Below are positions 32,360 to 41,997 of a stretch of DNA of 64,000 nt, one piece after another. The notes under the pieces were generated by a model that worked only from the letters and a program-made list of their open reading frames with translations, had not been told where the DNA came from and did not search any database. This DNA comes from Hydractinia symbiolongicarpus (taxonomy: Eukaryota > Cnidaria > Hydrozoa > Anthoathecata > Hydractiniidae), in NCBI RefSeq assembly GCF_029227915.1, contig NC_079880.1, positions 32,793,501 to 32,857,500 on the forward strand, given 5' to 3'. The position numbers were made by a program, and so were the translations under genes. Within the stretch, counting starts at the first letter, position 1. Each line of letters begins with the position of its first letter.

Positions 32360-32881
32360 GATGTCATCAGTAATGTTGGCCACTCCTTTCAGGTCAGATA
32401 GAATTGTACGCACGGCATGTTAAAGCTCTTCTGATGCTGAATTGGCGCCGAACATGAGTCGTTTGTATCTTTTGATTTTGTCTTCTGTTTGAAATGAGGT
32501 GATAAATCTTGAGTCTTCATTTAAGGTCAGCTGATGAAACGCTGCATTCATGTCTAGCTTGGTAAAACATGTGGCTCATTCAAGCTGTACGAACAAATCA
32601 TCGAACGTTGGTGTAGGGTATCTTGTGCGGGTTATCGCGGTATTAGCATTTCGCATATCTAGACATAGCCTAACGTCGCTGGTATTGGCTTTCGGTACTA
32701 CTACTAACTGGCTCAACCACGGGGTGGGTTTGCCAGTTACGTCTTCTATGATGTCTAACTCTTCGAGTCGTTCAATTTCTTGTTGAACTTTCTTACGTAG
32801 GGTGAATGGAATTCTTCTTTCTCTCTGAGCGACTGGGACTACGTTTTTGTTAATGTGGTGAAACTTCACTTCTTGATCTTT
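32360..32881 (-). pseudogene. Gypsy-1 retrotransposon, reverse transcriptase 5' part
   Basis: Minus strand, from the IS3EU-like insertion leftward: VKFHHINKNVVPVAQ, RRIPF, the LDIIEDVTGKPTPWLSQLVVV block, VRLCLDMRNANTAI and further reverse transcriptase motifs, ending at the catalytic DD box where Polinton 1 inserted. Contains several stops. Bases 32360-32365 (GATGTC) are the right target duplication of Polinton 1. Confidence 0.85.
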
Positions 32882-32887
32882 GAGTTG
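32882..32887. repeat. GAGTTG target duplication of the IS3EU-like element, left
   Basis: GAGTTG occurs here and at 35597-35602. Removing the element restores a continuous gypsy coding register. Confidence 0.8.
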
Positions 32888-33011
32888 TACGATGGACCCG
32901 AAGGGTCAAAATTTCAACGAATTTTTTTCAACTTTTCCGATATTTTTTTCAACTTTTCCGATATTATTTCCAAGAATTTTTTCTGAGAATTTTTTTCTGA
33001 GAATTTTTTTT

Positions 33012-33787
33012 TGGCACATTGATGGACACGATAAACTTAAACCATTTGGATTCAGCATACATGGATGTCTTGATGGATTCTCAAGAAAGGTAATGTGGCT
33101 CGAAGTTGGACCTACAAATAAAATGCCGGAAATTGTGGCAAAGTATTACCTTGACACAGTTAAAAAAATTGGTGGTATTCCAATGCAGATCAAAGCTGAT
33201 GATGGTACAGAGCATGCTTTGATTGAACCGATACACATACTTCTCAGAAACCTCGACGCTGACGATGAAGAGGCGATGGAATCATTTAGTATCATAACAC
33301 CACCTCAAAACCAAAGGATAGAAGCTTACTGCTGGTCTATCTTACAGAGGGACAGAATATGATGGTGGCGAAGATTCTTAAGAGACCTTTCTGACATGGA
33401 TTTGTTTTCAAATGATGACCCGGTTTTAGTTGATTGTATAAATTTTGTTTCATGGAATTAATTCGTAATGATCTTAATTCAATCAGGACTCAGTGGAATT
33501 CGCACATAATCTCAAAAAGTCGCAACGCTGGACCGCGGGGAAGACCAGACAGTATGTTTTACTTGTCCCACCTTTTTGAAGCAGAAAACATGATCATTAA
33601 AGTAGATGCAGCGGAGATAAATGAATTTTATTCGGATGTCACTGCAAATTTTTTAGATTATTCTGAGGAATTTCAAGATTTTGCTACCACATTTATGCAT
33701 GAAGAAGGCAAAGGCTTGCCTCAAAATTCAACAGAAGCTTTAGACTTATATTTATTTCTACTTCAGAAAATTAATGAATATTCTTAG
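33012..33787 (+). pseudogene. IS3EU-like integrase-type transposase, N-terminus missing
   Basis: Begins at HIDGHDKLKPFGFSIHGC and follows the gene at 62054-63208 closely: LDGFSRKVMWLEVGP, IKADDGTEHALIEPIH, NQRIEAYxxSILQRDRI, RNAGPRGRPDSMFYL. The DDE residues are in HIDGHD, ADDGTE and QRIEAY. About 130 N-terminal codons present in the other copy are absent, and the frame shifts near 33360 and 33440. Inactive. Confidence 0.8.
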
Positions 33788-33894
33788 ATTATTTTTGAAG
33801 GCAAAATAACATATTGAATCAGTTGAAAAGTATATTATCCTAACTCACTATCAATAATAACATACAATAACAACAGAGTATCTAACATAATAAC

Positions 33895-35295
33895 AAACTG
33901 TTCGAAACTTCCTGCCAAAATGCAGTATATACGTCTCGCTTAATGCCGCTTCCAACTCCAATTTCTTCCTTTCCACGGGGATCAATAAACACATAGTCAA
34001 TTTCGTCTGCAATGTTTACCTACAACAAGAAATCAAGCCATATAATTTAGTTTTAAATAGAAAGCATAATAGAAAATATTTTTGCTACTAGATTTAGGTT
34101 ATTTCTGTATTTCTAACATTTTCTTACAAATGTGTAACAACATGTAATTGTCTATATTATACTAGCTTAACTAGCTTTGTGTATTTTGTGTATGCAGTGT
34201 TGCCTGAGGATGACTAAAACAACGGTTAAACATTGGGGAATATAAAATTGGATATAAGAATGTTAAATTTATATATACCTTGTTCTTCATATAATGATTT
34301 AGTAAATCTGTTGAAAGTTTTGTGCGATGAATGTGGAAGGTATATTTCTTTATTTTTGGAGTAATTGGTTCAAAGTGTTCTACTCGTAATAATCTTAGCT
34401 CCTCCGAAGTTGCGGGATGCTCAAGATTACAAGAATTTGTATTTGCCTCATTTTTTTTTTTGGTGTGGGTGGAGCAGTAATTTCACCATTAAAAAGATCA
34501 TACGTGGTCAAGTCAGTGATATTACTTGGTAGTTCTTGTTGACTTTTTCTTTGGTCTGCAGACAATGATTCGTTAAATCCAGTATTTTGTACACAAACAA
34601 GGCAGCAAAAATATGTGTTGTAATACAACACATATTTTTCTCTTTCTTGTGACAGAAAGAGCTGCATCAGATGAAACATCATTATTATGTTGTTGTGCTA
34701 CATCGTCACCATCATTATCACATTTTCCTGACAAATCATTACTGACAAAGTCATCATTGAAATTTGTTAATTCTGATTTTAGCACAAAGAAGATTTTACT
34801 AAGTTGAAATCCTTTTTTTCTGACATCTCAAAGACATTCAATTCTTCATCTAACTCTGTCAATGTTGCATCACAAATTGATAATGTACATTCTAACGTGT
34901 TTTCTCCAAACGAATTCTTAAAACAATTGTCAAAAAATAAATACGGTCGACTTAGATTTGATGTCTTTAAATGAGCTGGTTTCGTCGATTTCTAGAGATC
35001 TACAGGCACCACCTTGATTTACTCTTATAAGTTGGTAAGAGTTCAAAAATTCATTACGTCTGTACCACTTTATTTGCACTCGTTTTAAGTTCTCTTTTGT
35101 TGACACAGAGTTAGATTTACTCCTAATTTGGCTTAGTAGTCCACTAAGTCTTGTTTCATGAGAATTTCGTTTATTTTGTCTTTTGCTTTCTGTTCCTTGT
35201 CCTCCATTTTTGTCTTTTTCTCTGCTACTGCACGCTCTACAACGTCCTCTATCTTGTTTACAGATTGATAGCCCGGATAATCCGGAAAGGTACAA
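33895..35295 (-). pseudogene. HECT-like ubiquitin ligase gene carried by the IS3EU-like element
   Basis: Minus-strand gene in several exons. The N-terminal part (35295-34815) has the LKRVQIKWYRR and QLIRVNQGGACRSLEID pattern of a family that ends in HECT-like domains. A Ser/Asp-rich middle follows (34785-34395). An exon near 34430-34281 ends at a donor (AAG|GTATATA), and the next exon starts at 34023 after TTGTTGTAG and reads the HECT-like entry motif IGVGSGIKRDVYTAFW. The C-terminal lobe with the catalytic Cys is missing in this copy. The other copy (63500-63852) preserves the C-terminal end. Broken by frame changes. Confidence 0.6.
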
Positions 35296-35596
35296 AACGG
35301 TATCCAGAATACAGAAACACGGAAAAAATAAAAAATTGGCAGAGATAAAAAAGTCAAAGAAGTTGAAAGATTTCCAGAAAAGTTAAGAATATATCGGAAA
35401 AGTTGAAAAAAATATCGGAAAAGTTGAAAAAAAATTTCGCAAAAGTTGGAAAAATTTTCGAAAAAGTTGAAAGAATTTCGGAAAAGTTGAAAATATATCA
35501 GCAAAAAAAAGTTGAAAAAGATATCGGAAAAGTTGAAAAAATATCGGAAAAGTTGAAAAAAATTCTTGGAAATCTTGACCCTTCGGGTCCATCGTA

Positions 35597-35602
35597 GAGT
35601 TG
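35597..35602. repeat. GAGTTG target duplication of the IS3EU-like element, right
   Basis: Partner of 32882-32887. Confidence 0.8.
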
Positions 35603-36812
35603 GCTTACTTTGCCGCTGAATAGCGTGTCCTGATACTGCTGTAATATAGATTGGAGGCGCTTCGGTACATTCTCAGGTGGCTTTTGATCTTTTGAAATGT
35701 GCTGAATTTCTTTGATGTTTGCAACTGGTGGCAACTGGATTAACTGCAAACTGAGCGCACTTTCGCCTGATAATAAATTTCTGTGATGAGTGTCAACAAC
35801 ATAAAATTCTGTTGTTAGAAATTTCCGACCTGATTCCACTAACATCGTGACAACCCCTTTCAGCGATATTAATGGTTCTTCCGCCCCGTATGTGATAATT
35901 TTCGTATCTGTTTTTCTCAATCTCAACTTTTCGTTAAACGGTCTATTAATAGTGTTAAAAGTAGTCATGTTTAAAACATTTATTGCAGACCCGGAATCAA
36001 TCAGAACACTGACAGGAAATTTTTCGATTTTTACACGGCAATGGAACTTGGCAATGCTGAAAACAGGAGAGTGGATTGAAAACAACCGCGCGACTTGCTC
36101 TTCGTCGGACGTATCGACATCGACGTTGTTTAGTGGCCTGGGGTTGCGTCTAGAATAGCTCTCGCAAAATGTCCGATTTTGTAGCAATTATTACAGGTTT
36201 TATTAGTTGCTGGGCATTTATTTTGGTGTGGATATTCGCCACCGCAGTAAAAGCATATTTTTGAAGATTGTCTATGCAGATTAAAGTTTTTCTTACCCGG
36301 TGTGGTTTCCTTTGATCAGTCGATGCGGTTGAGTTCTTCCTGTTTGATTTGTGTAATATCCTTTTGGTCGCTTTTTTCCACTAAAATAGCTTGGGTGTTT
36401 GTGTCTTCTAATGTTTTTGCGTAAACTAGGAACTGTGCTAGAGTTAAGGAAGGATTTCTGAATGAGTATCTTCTCAGTTTGTTACTTGTCGTTGAGAGTT
36501 CGAGGAGTTGACGTTTTAGCTCGGTATCAAGTGCTGCTCCAAATTCACATTTTTGCTTGTTGCTTCAGTCTGATAAAATATTGTTGGATGGTTTCTTCTT
36601 CACGCTGAATCATTGATCTATATATATATAAATTTCATAGCTTACGTTCGTTTTCGGGTTGAAATGTGTGTTAAATAATTCAAATGCGTTATCTAGTGTT
36701 TCATCGGTGCCAGGAACTAATAAACTATCGTAAATATCGTATACTTCTTCCCCAACGTAATTCAATAACATAGCCAGTTTTTGCTTATCATCCTCAACAT
36801 TGAGCGCCACAC
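35603..36812 (-). pseudogene. Gypsy-1 retrotransposon, gag and protease part
   Basis: Minus strand. The gag C-terminal part (36810-36613, KLAMLLNYVGEEVYDIYDSL) is followed by two CCHC-like knuckles ([25 protein letters not shown], near 36290-36180) and a retropepsin (VSVLIDSGSAINVL, with the DSG active site) that leads into the reverse transcriptase across the IS3EU-like insertion. The 5' part of gag and any LTR are missing; at 36812 the sequence changes abruptly to Polinton 2. Confidence 0.85.
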
Positions 36813-36998
36813 ATAAATTGTCTTTCCGCAGCTTGTGGGGCCTGTAAATATTGCCGTATCCATCTTGGTACTGGGGCTCGAAATCCCGAGGAACTTTTTA
36901 CCTGCCATGGCATATACGAACGTGAACCCAAGGTCCACTACCGACTCGTATATCATATCGATGATCTCCTTTTGCTGAGGCGTCACGTTTGAACTCAT
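36813..36998 (-). pseudogene. Gene E fused by deletion to a packaging ATPase P-loop
   Basis: The frame begins as gene E (AGKKFLGISSPSTKMD) and after KMD jumps straight into the ATPase Walker A segment (TAIFTGPTSCGKT), then hits gypsy sequence. A deletion removed the second half of E and the ATPase start. In Polinton 3 the same two genes are about 1.1 kb apart in the same order. Confidence 0.7.
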
Positions 36999-37035
36999 TT
37001 ATATTATGGCTTAGTGCATTCGAAAAATGTCAATA

Positions 37036-37332
37036 TCAGGCTTTGGTTCTGGCTTGGCTGCCTGTGGCTCCAATGTTTTCAGCCGTCTGCTGGACCGACT
37101 TTTTACGGAAGATGTAGAATACACCAAGACACCCTGCGAGCAGGGCAAGGAGGCCCCCACCGACAAGGGCACCTGACTGTACGCGACTGGTACCAGTACT
37201 TGCTTTGGCCGCCTTCTTTTCTTGGTTCCTGTTCTTCATGATTTCAGCCAACTTGTGGCCCTGCGCTACTCTTCCCGGGTGTTTTACTGGCTTTGTAATT
37301 ACCCTCACTTCTTGTGCTTGTTTTTCGCTCAT
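37036..37332 (-). CDS. Conserved single-pass membrane protein D, Polinton 2
   Basis: 98 residues: basic N-terminus with PGRVAQGHKLAE (the shared VxxGxxLAE motif), then one membrane helix (ALVGGGLLALLAGCLGVFYIF) and a polar tail. Same plan as 23216-23572. A hairpin sits immediately upstream, at the end of the preceding gene. Intact. Confidence 0.7.
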   Translation of the reverse strand: MSEKQAQEVRVITKPVKHPGRVAQGHKLAEIMKNRNQEKKAAKASTGTSRVQSGALVGGGLLALLAGCLGVFYIFRKKSVQQTAENIGATGSQARTKA

Positions 37333-37335
37333 TTC

Positions 37336-37356
37336 TTGTAGGTTGAAAACCTACAA
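37336..37356 (-). terminator. Hairpin between two minus-strand genes
   Basis: TTGTAGGTT (37336-37344) pairs perfectly with AACCTACAA (37348-37356), loop of 3, just 5' of the gene D start and at the 3' end of the upstream gene. Confidence 0.55.
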
Positions 37357-37633
37357 AAATAACCCGGATATAATATCGACCTTTATACACGTTCTCGTTC
37401 ATAAAGCCCCTTGTCTCTAGAATGCACGCGTGTGATGGGAATCTATCGGCCACTGGTGTCAATATTTCGCGATCGTGTATACCACAGTCCCCCGTCATGC
37501 TGCACCAATCCGAATAGCCTATGGGTGACATTCTGTATAAGTTGTGGACCAAATTTCTCGATCGTTCATAAATTTCATAATTATCCAATCGTATCTTTGA
37601 TAGATTGTCCCCCATTGTTTTCTTGTTCTTCAT
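37357..37633 (-). CDS. Unrecognised Polinton 2 gene
   Basis: A minus-strand frame from ATG at 37633 reads KIRLDNYEIYERSRNLVHNL and Cys-containing segments (DWCSMTGDCGIHD). It stands where gene C stands in the other Polintons but I see no convincing similarity. The true 3' end is uncertain; the open frame continues over the hairpin into gene D. A second overlapping frame (KVAEEIADEEQ...) runs in from the inverted repeat. Probably a rearranged remnant. Confidence 0.35.
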
Positions 37634-37672
37634 CAGCTATCTCTTCAGCTACCTTGGACGCGGATAACTGAG

Positions 37673-37804
37673 TGAAACGTCACGCATACATTACTTTTCT
37701 CTGCATGCTTAATTTTGGGCAAATTTTAAGTCTGTTGTACCAGGGCCTCGTACGCGTTTCATCCTCATATCAAAAAACGCTACAGGCCCTGGAATCGAGG
37801 TTGA
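37673..37804. repeat. Internal inverted repeat of Polinton 2, left
   Basis: About 132 bp starting TGAAACGTCACGCATACATT, reverse complement of 41116-41253 with few differences. Together they flank the integrase-F-zinc-capsid block. Confidence 0.85.
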
Positions 37805-37984
37805 GCTCGGAATGCACCGAAACGGAATGGTTGCTGACCAACATACGGGGGGAAATGCGCCAAATTCGAAACTAGGCAAACTGGATCAGGAGGCTTGCCA
37901 CTGTAGGTTCCATCATCATAGTGGCTCGCGTAATATATCGAGGGCTATGATACATTTTTTACCGACAGAGGTCGGGGTGCAATA
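37805..37984. other. Spacer between inverted repeat and integrase, no gene
   Basis: No supported coding sequence. Confidence 0.5.
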
Positions 37985-38011
37985 TTAAGGTGAACCAGTG
38001 GTTCACCTTAA
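37985..38011 (-). terminator. Perfect palindromic hairpin after the integrase
   Basis: TTAAGGTGAACCA (37985-37997) and TGGTTCACCTTAA (37999-38011) form a 13-bp perfect stem around one base. It lies 13 bases past the integrase stop on the minus strand. Confidence 0.65.
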
Positions 38012-38023
38012 CAAACCTACAAA

Positions 38024-39043
38024 TTACCATTCTTTTACATGGTCCGGAGGTACTTCAGCACCTTTGTGAACTAGCAGCAATTCCTCAACCCCGAAGCTTC
38101 GATCGGGCCCACCATCGAGATAGTATAACAACCTCGTACCTGTGACGATACGGTCCAGTCTATACGTTTTCTTGCTTCACCAAGCGTCTGTCGCACGTCT
38201 TTTAGCATCACCGTGTTCTTCTCCAGGTTGTAGCAAGTACAAGTATAAGCCATCATCGGGTAGAGACTTTTCATCCGGACGCTGCTCATTTTTTGTAAGC
38301 GGTACTTCATCCAGCTTGATTGCTTTCGAAGGTTTCATGTCGATCATAGCCGTTTTACTATTGTTCAAACTTTTCACGATAGTGTACAATTGCTTGACCC
38401 AGGTGCTACTTTGTTCATCAGTGACCACCTCTTGAGCATCTTGAGGTTTTAACAGTCTCTGTGCGAGCACCTTGTTGTACGACTCGACAAAAGCCGTGAA
38501 AGTATGGTGGTACTTCGTAGTCGCTCGCTTTAATTCGACGCCTTTGCCTTCTAGCAGCTTCGTCACATCTGACTTGAACTCGCTACCGTTGTCGCACTGG
38601 AATGTCTTCGGATAGCGAAGAGGTCCCGCTTTGCAAATGTCCTTGATCATGTCAGCGACTTCGCTGGCTTTCTTGGTTCTTAAGGGTCTCGCCACTTTGT
38701 AGCGAGAAGCTACATCGACGCCCGTCAAAATGTATTTGTAGGTGCTTCCATAGAGTTTGTCATGCGGCATGTAGAGCAAGTCAAACTGATTCATCTCATT
38801 GGGTTTCGTAATGGTGAAGTGCGGGTAGTCGATACGTATAGGGCCTCGAATATGTCGTAGCCAAGCAAGTTGACGAGTCAGCCAATGAGTAACTCTCTTT
38901 TTGGAGAGACTACTCTGCTCGGAGAGCAATTTGATAGCTTTGAGTCCAGTCAAGAGATGTTCCGGGGTATAGTAGATTTGGTCTACCTTTTGGCTTCTTC
39001 CTTGGTAACAACGTTCGTTTTTGACATCTTTATTACATGTCAA
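38024..39043 (-). pseudogene. Polinton 2 retroviral-type integrase
   Basis: About 340 codons. N-terminal helical region (YYTPEHLLTGLKAIKLL, then LSKKRVTHWLTRQLAW), then the DDE core with QFDLLYMPHD, FQCDNGSEFK and TAFVESYNK intact, then a small C-terminal domain (YYLDGGPDRSFGVEELLL) ending VKEW. One frame change near 38177 separates the last domain. Otherwise well preserved, with about the expected length for a Polinton integrase. A hairpin follows. Confidence 0.88.
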
Positions 39044-39075
39044 AGGCGTTCTTACATTTAACTCTTATGGAGTCT

Positions 39076-39462
39076 CTAAGCGAACATGTACACCACGAAA
39101 CCTAGTATAGCCAGAGAGCCCACGATGAACGTCAGTTCGCCGTCCTTTTGTTGATGCGAAGGTTCGTAATAGTCCGAGAACTGCGGAGCCTTCTCGATCG
39201 TCGCGATATAGTACTCTCGCATGCCTTCATCGAGCTTTTTCAAGCTCTCACCCGCTTGGCGCTTGATCTCACGCTGCTTGTTGTACCAATCGATTTTGGC
39301 CTGTCTGTCACGGACCCACCGTTCTTGAGCTGCTTGAAGTTGTTCGATCGCTTTGTCACGCCTCTTACGTTGCCCTGAGAGTTTGGAGAATAGAAAATTA
39401 CTTCCGGAGAATGCCAATGCGTTAATTGCGGCATCTTTAACAAGAACACCGATTGTTGCCAT
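39076..39462 (-). CDS. Conserved protein F, Polinton 2
   Basis: 128 residues: hydrophobic N-terminus (INALAFSGSNFLFSKLSGQ), long charged helix, and a clear C-terminal membrane helix (FIVGSLAILGFVVYMFA). Matches 23847-24269 over its length. It follows the zinc gene with no gap. Intact. Confidence 0.7.
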   Translation of the reverse strand: MATIGVLVKDAAINALAFSGSNFLFSKLSGQRKRRDKAIEQLQAAQERWVRDRQAKIDWYNKQREIKRQAGESLKKLDEGMREYYIATIEKAPQFSDYYEPSHQQKDGELTFIVGSLAILGFVVYMFA

Positions 39463-39708
39463 TTATTGTTTGGCCTTCTTACACCCACCGCGCCTGTATT
39501 TCCTTTTTTCATGAGGGCAGATTTGGCTGCCCTTGCATTCTTTACAATGGGACCTCTGTCTTTTATGAGGGCACTTTGCACGATCGCGTGACGTCTTGGC
39601 AGCATCTAGACATTTGATGCACCGTTTTGTTTGTTTACCATTTTTCATCACCTTGGGTGCATCCAATAAAAGACTCCTTTTACACTTTTGACAGCTCTTG
39701 CTTTCCAT
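39463..39708 (-). CDS. Cys/His-rich zinc protein J, Polinton 2
   Basis: 81 residues with repeated metal-binding pairs: CQKC, then CIKC, then CPHKRQRSHCKECKG and ICPHEKRKYRRGGC. The CxHxxRxxxCxxC repeats resemble short zinc motifs (EsV-1-7-like) that I recall from algae and large DNA viruses. Homologues are the fragments at 58856 and 59199 in Polinton 3. It overlaps the end of the capsid frame by about 60 bp. Role unknown; nucleic acid binding is plausible. Confidence 0.65.
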   Translation of the reverse strand: MESKSCQKCKRSLLLDAPKVMKNGKQTKRCIKCLDAAKTSRDRAKCPHKRQRSHCKECKGSQICPHEKRKYRRGGCKKAKQ

Positions 39709-41021
39709 ATTTTTTTGTATTTATCCAACATGGTAAATACAAAATTGTGTTCTTGCCTACCATCCAAAATGTTTAACTGCGCGTCTTGGAGCAAGTATAC
39801 ATAACATGTAATATCACCGGTTCGGTCGGCCTCCTTGGTCATGTGCAAAGTGATCCCATCGCAAAGTCTTTGCAAGGGCCTACCCGAACCGTGCAGCTTA
39901 TTATCGTTGGAGACTCTAAAGTCCATGAAGAGTGCGTATCTACTCGTGAGGAACTGGCCTATGGTTACTGTAGAGTGCGCACTTCCAAACAGCCCCGCAA
40001 CTTGCTTGAAATGGTCCTTGGGTAGCATGGTGTGACTGTATAGTTCGTTCGGTTCACCTTCCACGGTGTAACTGGTATTCGCCTTTTGCATTTTCACAAC
40101 TTTGCTGCGGAGCACCCGCTCATACGGCAGCACTAGCCTTGAATGCCTTGACACCATAGTACTAGCCAGGCCTTCGTGGTATACCTTGTCAAACTCGAGC
40201 GTAATATTGGTAATTTTGTAAGTTGCATCCGCAGGTTTATCTTCTACCGCACTGGATCCAGACCCCGACCGAGGTGTGTCTTCATCTTTGATGACGGCTC
40301 TATATGGCGCAAAGTGTAGCACAAACTGTAGTCTGTCGTGCAGGCCCGCTTGATAGAAGGGCAAGTCTCTCGTCAGCTCGAACATTTTGCCGAGCGGGAT
40401 GCAAAAAGTGTTGCCGTACGCCTTCGCGATGGCCTTCTCTTCACCATCTCCGGGTTTAAATGTAGATTTCACTTGGAGTTGTCTGGTTGCACCATCTGGC
40501 ACACCAATACCTTCGAGTGTCAATTCGTTTTCGTGCTCAAATTTAGGCAGCCAAAGGTCCCTGTACACCGCAAAGGTGCTGTAGTCGCTAATGTTCTGCA
40601 CCTCTCTATTTAGAGTGATGCGAAGGTCTCGCACCAGGGTCTTACCAATGTTATTAACGATCGTGCGATTCGTGTTGGTCCCCGTGATTTCAAGATCAAA
40701 GAGGAGTTTGAGGGAGCCGGGGCAAATGACAATGTTCATGCCCATATTGGGAATGTCCACGTACAAGTCCTCCTTCTGGTTAATCATGCTGGGTGTGTGT
40801 GATACTTTCACACGCTGTCTCTTCCCCTTTATGGAGAACATAGTCCTCGTTTCTGCGTATGGATCTAGTTCAATTCCGTATATGTTTATTAGTAGCGTTA
40901 TGAGAGTAGAATAAATAACAGATAATCCAGGATTTGATGACGATTTCACGGCGGAGGAAGACCTTACCCGTGGGGGAGAGGAGGAATCTTTCAGTAGATC
41001 CGAGGAAATTCCTGGGTCCAC
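39648..41021 (-). CDS. Major capsid protein (double jelly-roll), Polinton 2
   Basis: The minus-strand frame is open over 457 codons, but similarity to the Polinton 1 capsid starts about codon 50 (ELDPYAETRT aligns with the NPEHSLRTA region), so the real start is probably near 40870 or at ATG 40841. Conserved blocks: VNNIGKTLVRDL, YRDLWLPK, FYQAGLHDRLQF, TNITLEF, LFMDFRV, CYVYLLQDAQLNIL. The C-terminus runs about 60 bp into gene J, possibly because the original stop is lost. Unlike the Polinton 1 copy it is uninterrupted. This is the main shell protein of the element. Confidence 0.8.
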   Translation of the reverse strand: MDPGISSDLLKDSSSPPRVRSSSAVKSSSNPGLSVIYSTLITLLINIYGIELDPYAETRTMFSIKGKRQRVKVSHTPSMINQKEDLYVDIPNMGMNIVICPGSLKLLFDLEITGTNTNRTIVNNIGKTLVRDLRITLNREVQNISDYSTFAVYRDLWLPKFEHENELTLEGIGVPDGATRQLQVKSTFKPGDGEEKAIAKAYGNTFCIPLGKMFELTRDLPFYQAGLHDRLQFVLHFAPYRAVIKDEDTPRSGSGSSAVEDKPADATYKITNITLEFDKVYHEGLASTMVSRHSRLVLPYERVLRSKVVKMQKANTSYTVEGEPNELYSHTMLPKDHFKQVAGLFGSAHSTVTIGQFLTSRYALFMDFRVSNDNKLHGSGRPLQRLCDGITLHMTKEADRTGDITCYVYLLQDAQLNILDGRQEHNFVFTMLDKYKKIWKARAVKSVKGVFYWMHPR

Positions 41022-41115
41022 CCCAACATCAGAAGAGCAGGGTCAATCGCCAGCGGAGATATCACGATCTACGCAAGGGGAGAATTGCTCAAATCGAAGG
41101 TAGACGATCTGTATG

Positions 41116-41253
41116 ATCTCCTCAACCACGATCCCAGGGCCTGTAGCGTTTTTTGATATGAGGATGAAACGCGTACGAGGCCCTGGTACAATAGACTTAA
41201 AATTCGCCTAAAATTAAGCATGCAGAGAAAAGTAATGTATGCGTGACGTTTCA
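41116..41253. repeat. Internal inverted repeat of Polinton 2, right
   Basis: Reverse complement of 37673-37804. No matching short direct repeats flank the pair, so they are not obviously ends of an independent insertion. Confidence 0.85.
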
Positions 41254-41600
41254 ATCAAAGAAGGTGTTTTAGTGGCGTGAATTTGTAAAGTGTTTTGCTG
41301 GGTTTTTGTAGCTAGAGGTACCTAGCTATACACCGTACAATTTTAGAATAGATACAACCCTTAGTAACTTTCTAGTCATTTTGTGGTGTATCATACATGT
41401 AGTAAAAATTACAGCACTTATAAATATTATAGAATAATTTACACCAGCTGTAAAAATAACAGATGAAAGGATGGACACCACTTAGATAGCAATGTTGGAG
41501 AAAATTCAGAGATCTTTAGAGGGCCGCACGGTTTACTTTTCTCAGACACCCAGAGACAACTGAAAGCAATCAAGGATACTCTAAAGAAAAGCTCAAGATA
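41254..41600. other. Upstream region of the Gly-rich gene
   Basis: No complete gene. From about 41480 a frame resembling the coiled-coil-to-membrane junction of gene G begins, so the 5' part of G was probably lost at the inverted repeat. Confidence 0.45.
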
Positions 41601-41966
41601 TTGTTCAAGGAACAAGGCTTGACTATCGCGAGCATAGTCTCCGCCGTTGGCTTTCTCGTATCAACCATCGTGCTCGCTGTTACTGGAGGTGGTGGAGGTG
41701 CTGCTGGAGATGCTGCCGCTGGGGGTGGGAAAGGTTTTGTACGGAAACGGCTTGAAAGACTCGGGAAATGCCTGAAGTACCTAGCAGGTAAAGCTGGCTC
41801 AGCCCTGCCGGGGATTATTGGTAGTGTTGTATCGTTCTTTTTCAGAGCTGCGGCTAAGATTGTGGAATTTGCAGTCAAGCATCTGTACATGGCTTTGGTT
41901 GCTGCTATGGGTATTGTTGTTGCGTATGTGGGCAACAGGAGAAGTAAGGGTGGAAAGAGATCATAG
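41601..41966 (+). pseudogene. Gly-rich membrane C-terminal part of gene G, Polinton 2
   Basis: 121 open codons starting at KEQGLTIASIVSAVGF. Two hydrophobic helices flank a Gly/Ala stretch, then LAGKAGSALPGIIGSVVSFF, closely matching the C-terminal third of 24321-25526. The coiled-coil N-terminal part is missing, so this is probably a 5'-truncated gene rather than a short protein. A hairpin lies 5 bases after the stop. Confidence 0.6.
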
Positions 41967-41970
41967 AGAG

Positions 41971-41996
41971 TCTAATATGTTGATCAACACATTAGA
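41971..41996. terminator. Hairpin between convergent genes G and A
   Basis: TCTAATATGTT and AACACATTAGA form an 11-bp stem with one mismatch around GATC. It ends 2 bases before the stop of gene A on the other strand. Confidence 0.6.
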
Positions 41997-41997
41997 C

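Larger units (their letters stand above)
32888..35596 (+). mobile_element. IS3EU-like DNA transposon inside gypsy-1, internally deleted
   Basis: Ends are exact 20-22 bp inverted repeats starting TACGATGGACCCGAAGGGTC, with a 6-bp duplication (GAGTTG). Just inside are subterminal repeats of a CAACTTTTCCGATATTTTTT-like unit on the left (32912-32975) and many reverse-complement copies on the right (about 35350-35575). It carries a plus-strand integrase-like transposase and a minus-strand HECT-like gene, converging near 33.8 kb. The family name is from memory of 6-bp duplications and integrase-like transposases and should be checked. Confidence 0.7.

Noticed and set aside
35133-35592. Phe/Asn-rich and Lys-rich open frames
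   Set aside because: Translation of the subterminal repeat units of the IS3EU-like element.
37673-41253. A complete transposon bounded by the internal inverted repeats
   Set aside because: No target duplication on either side, and genes outside belong to the same Polinton.
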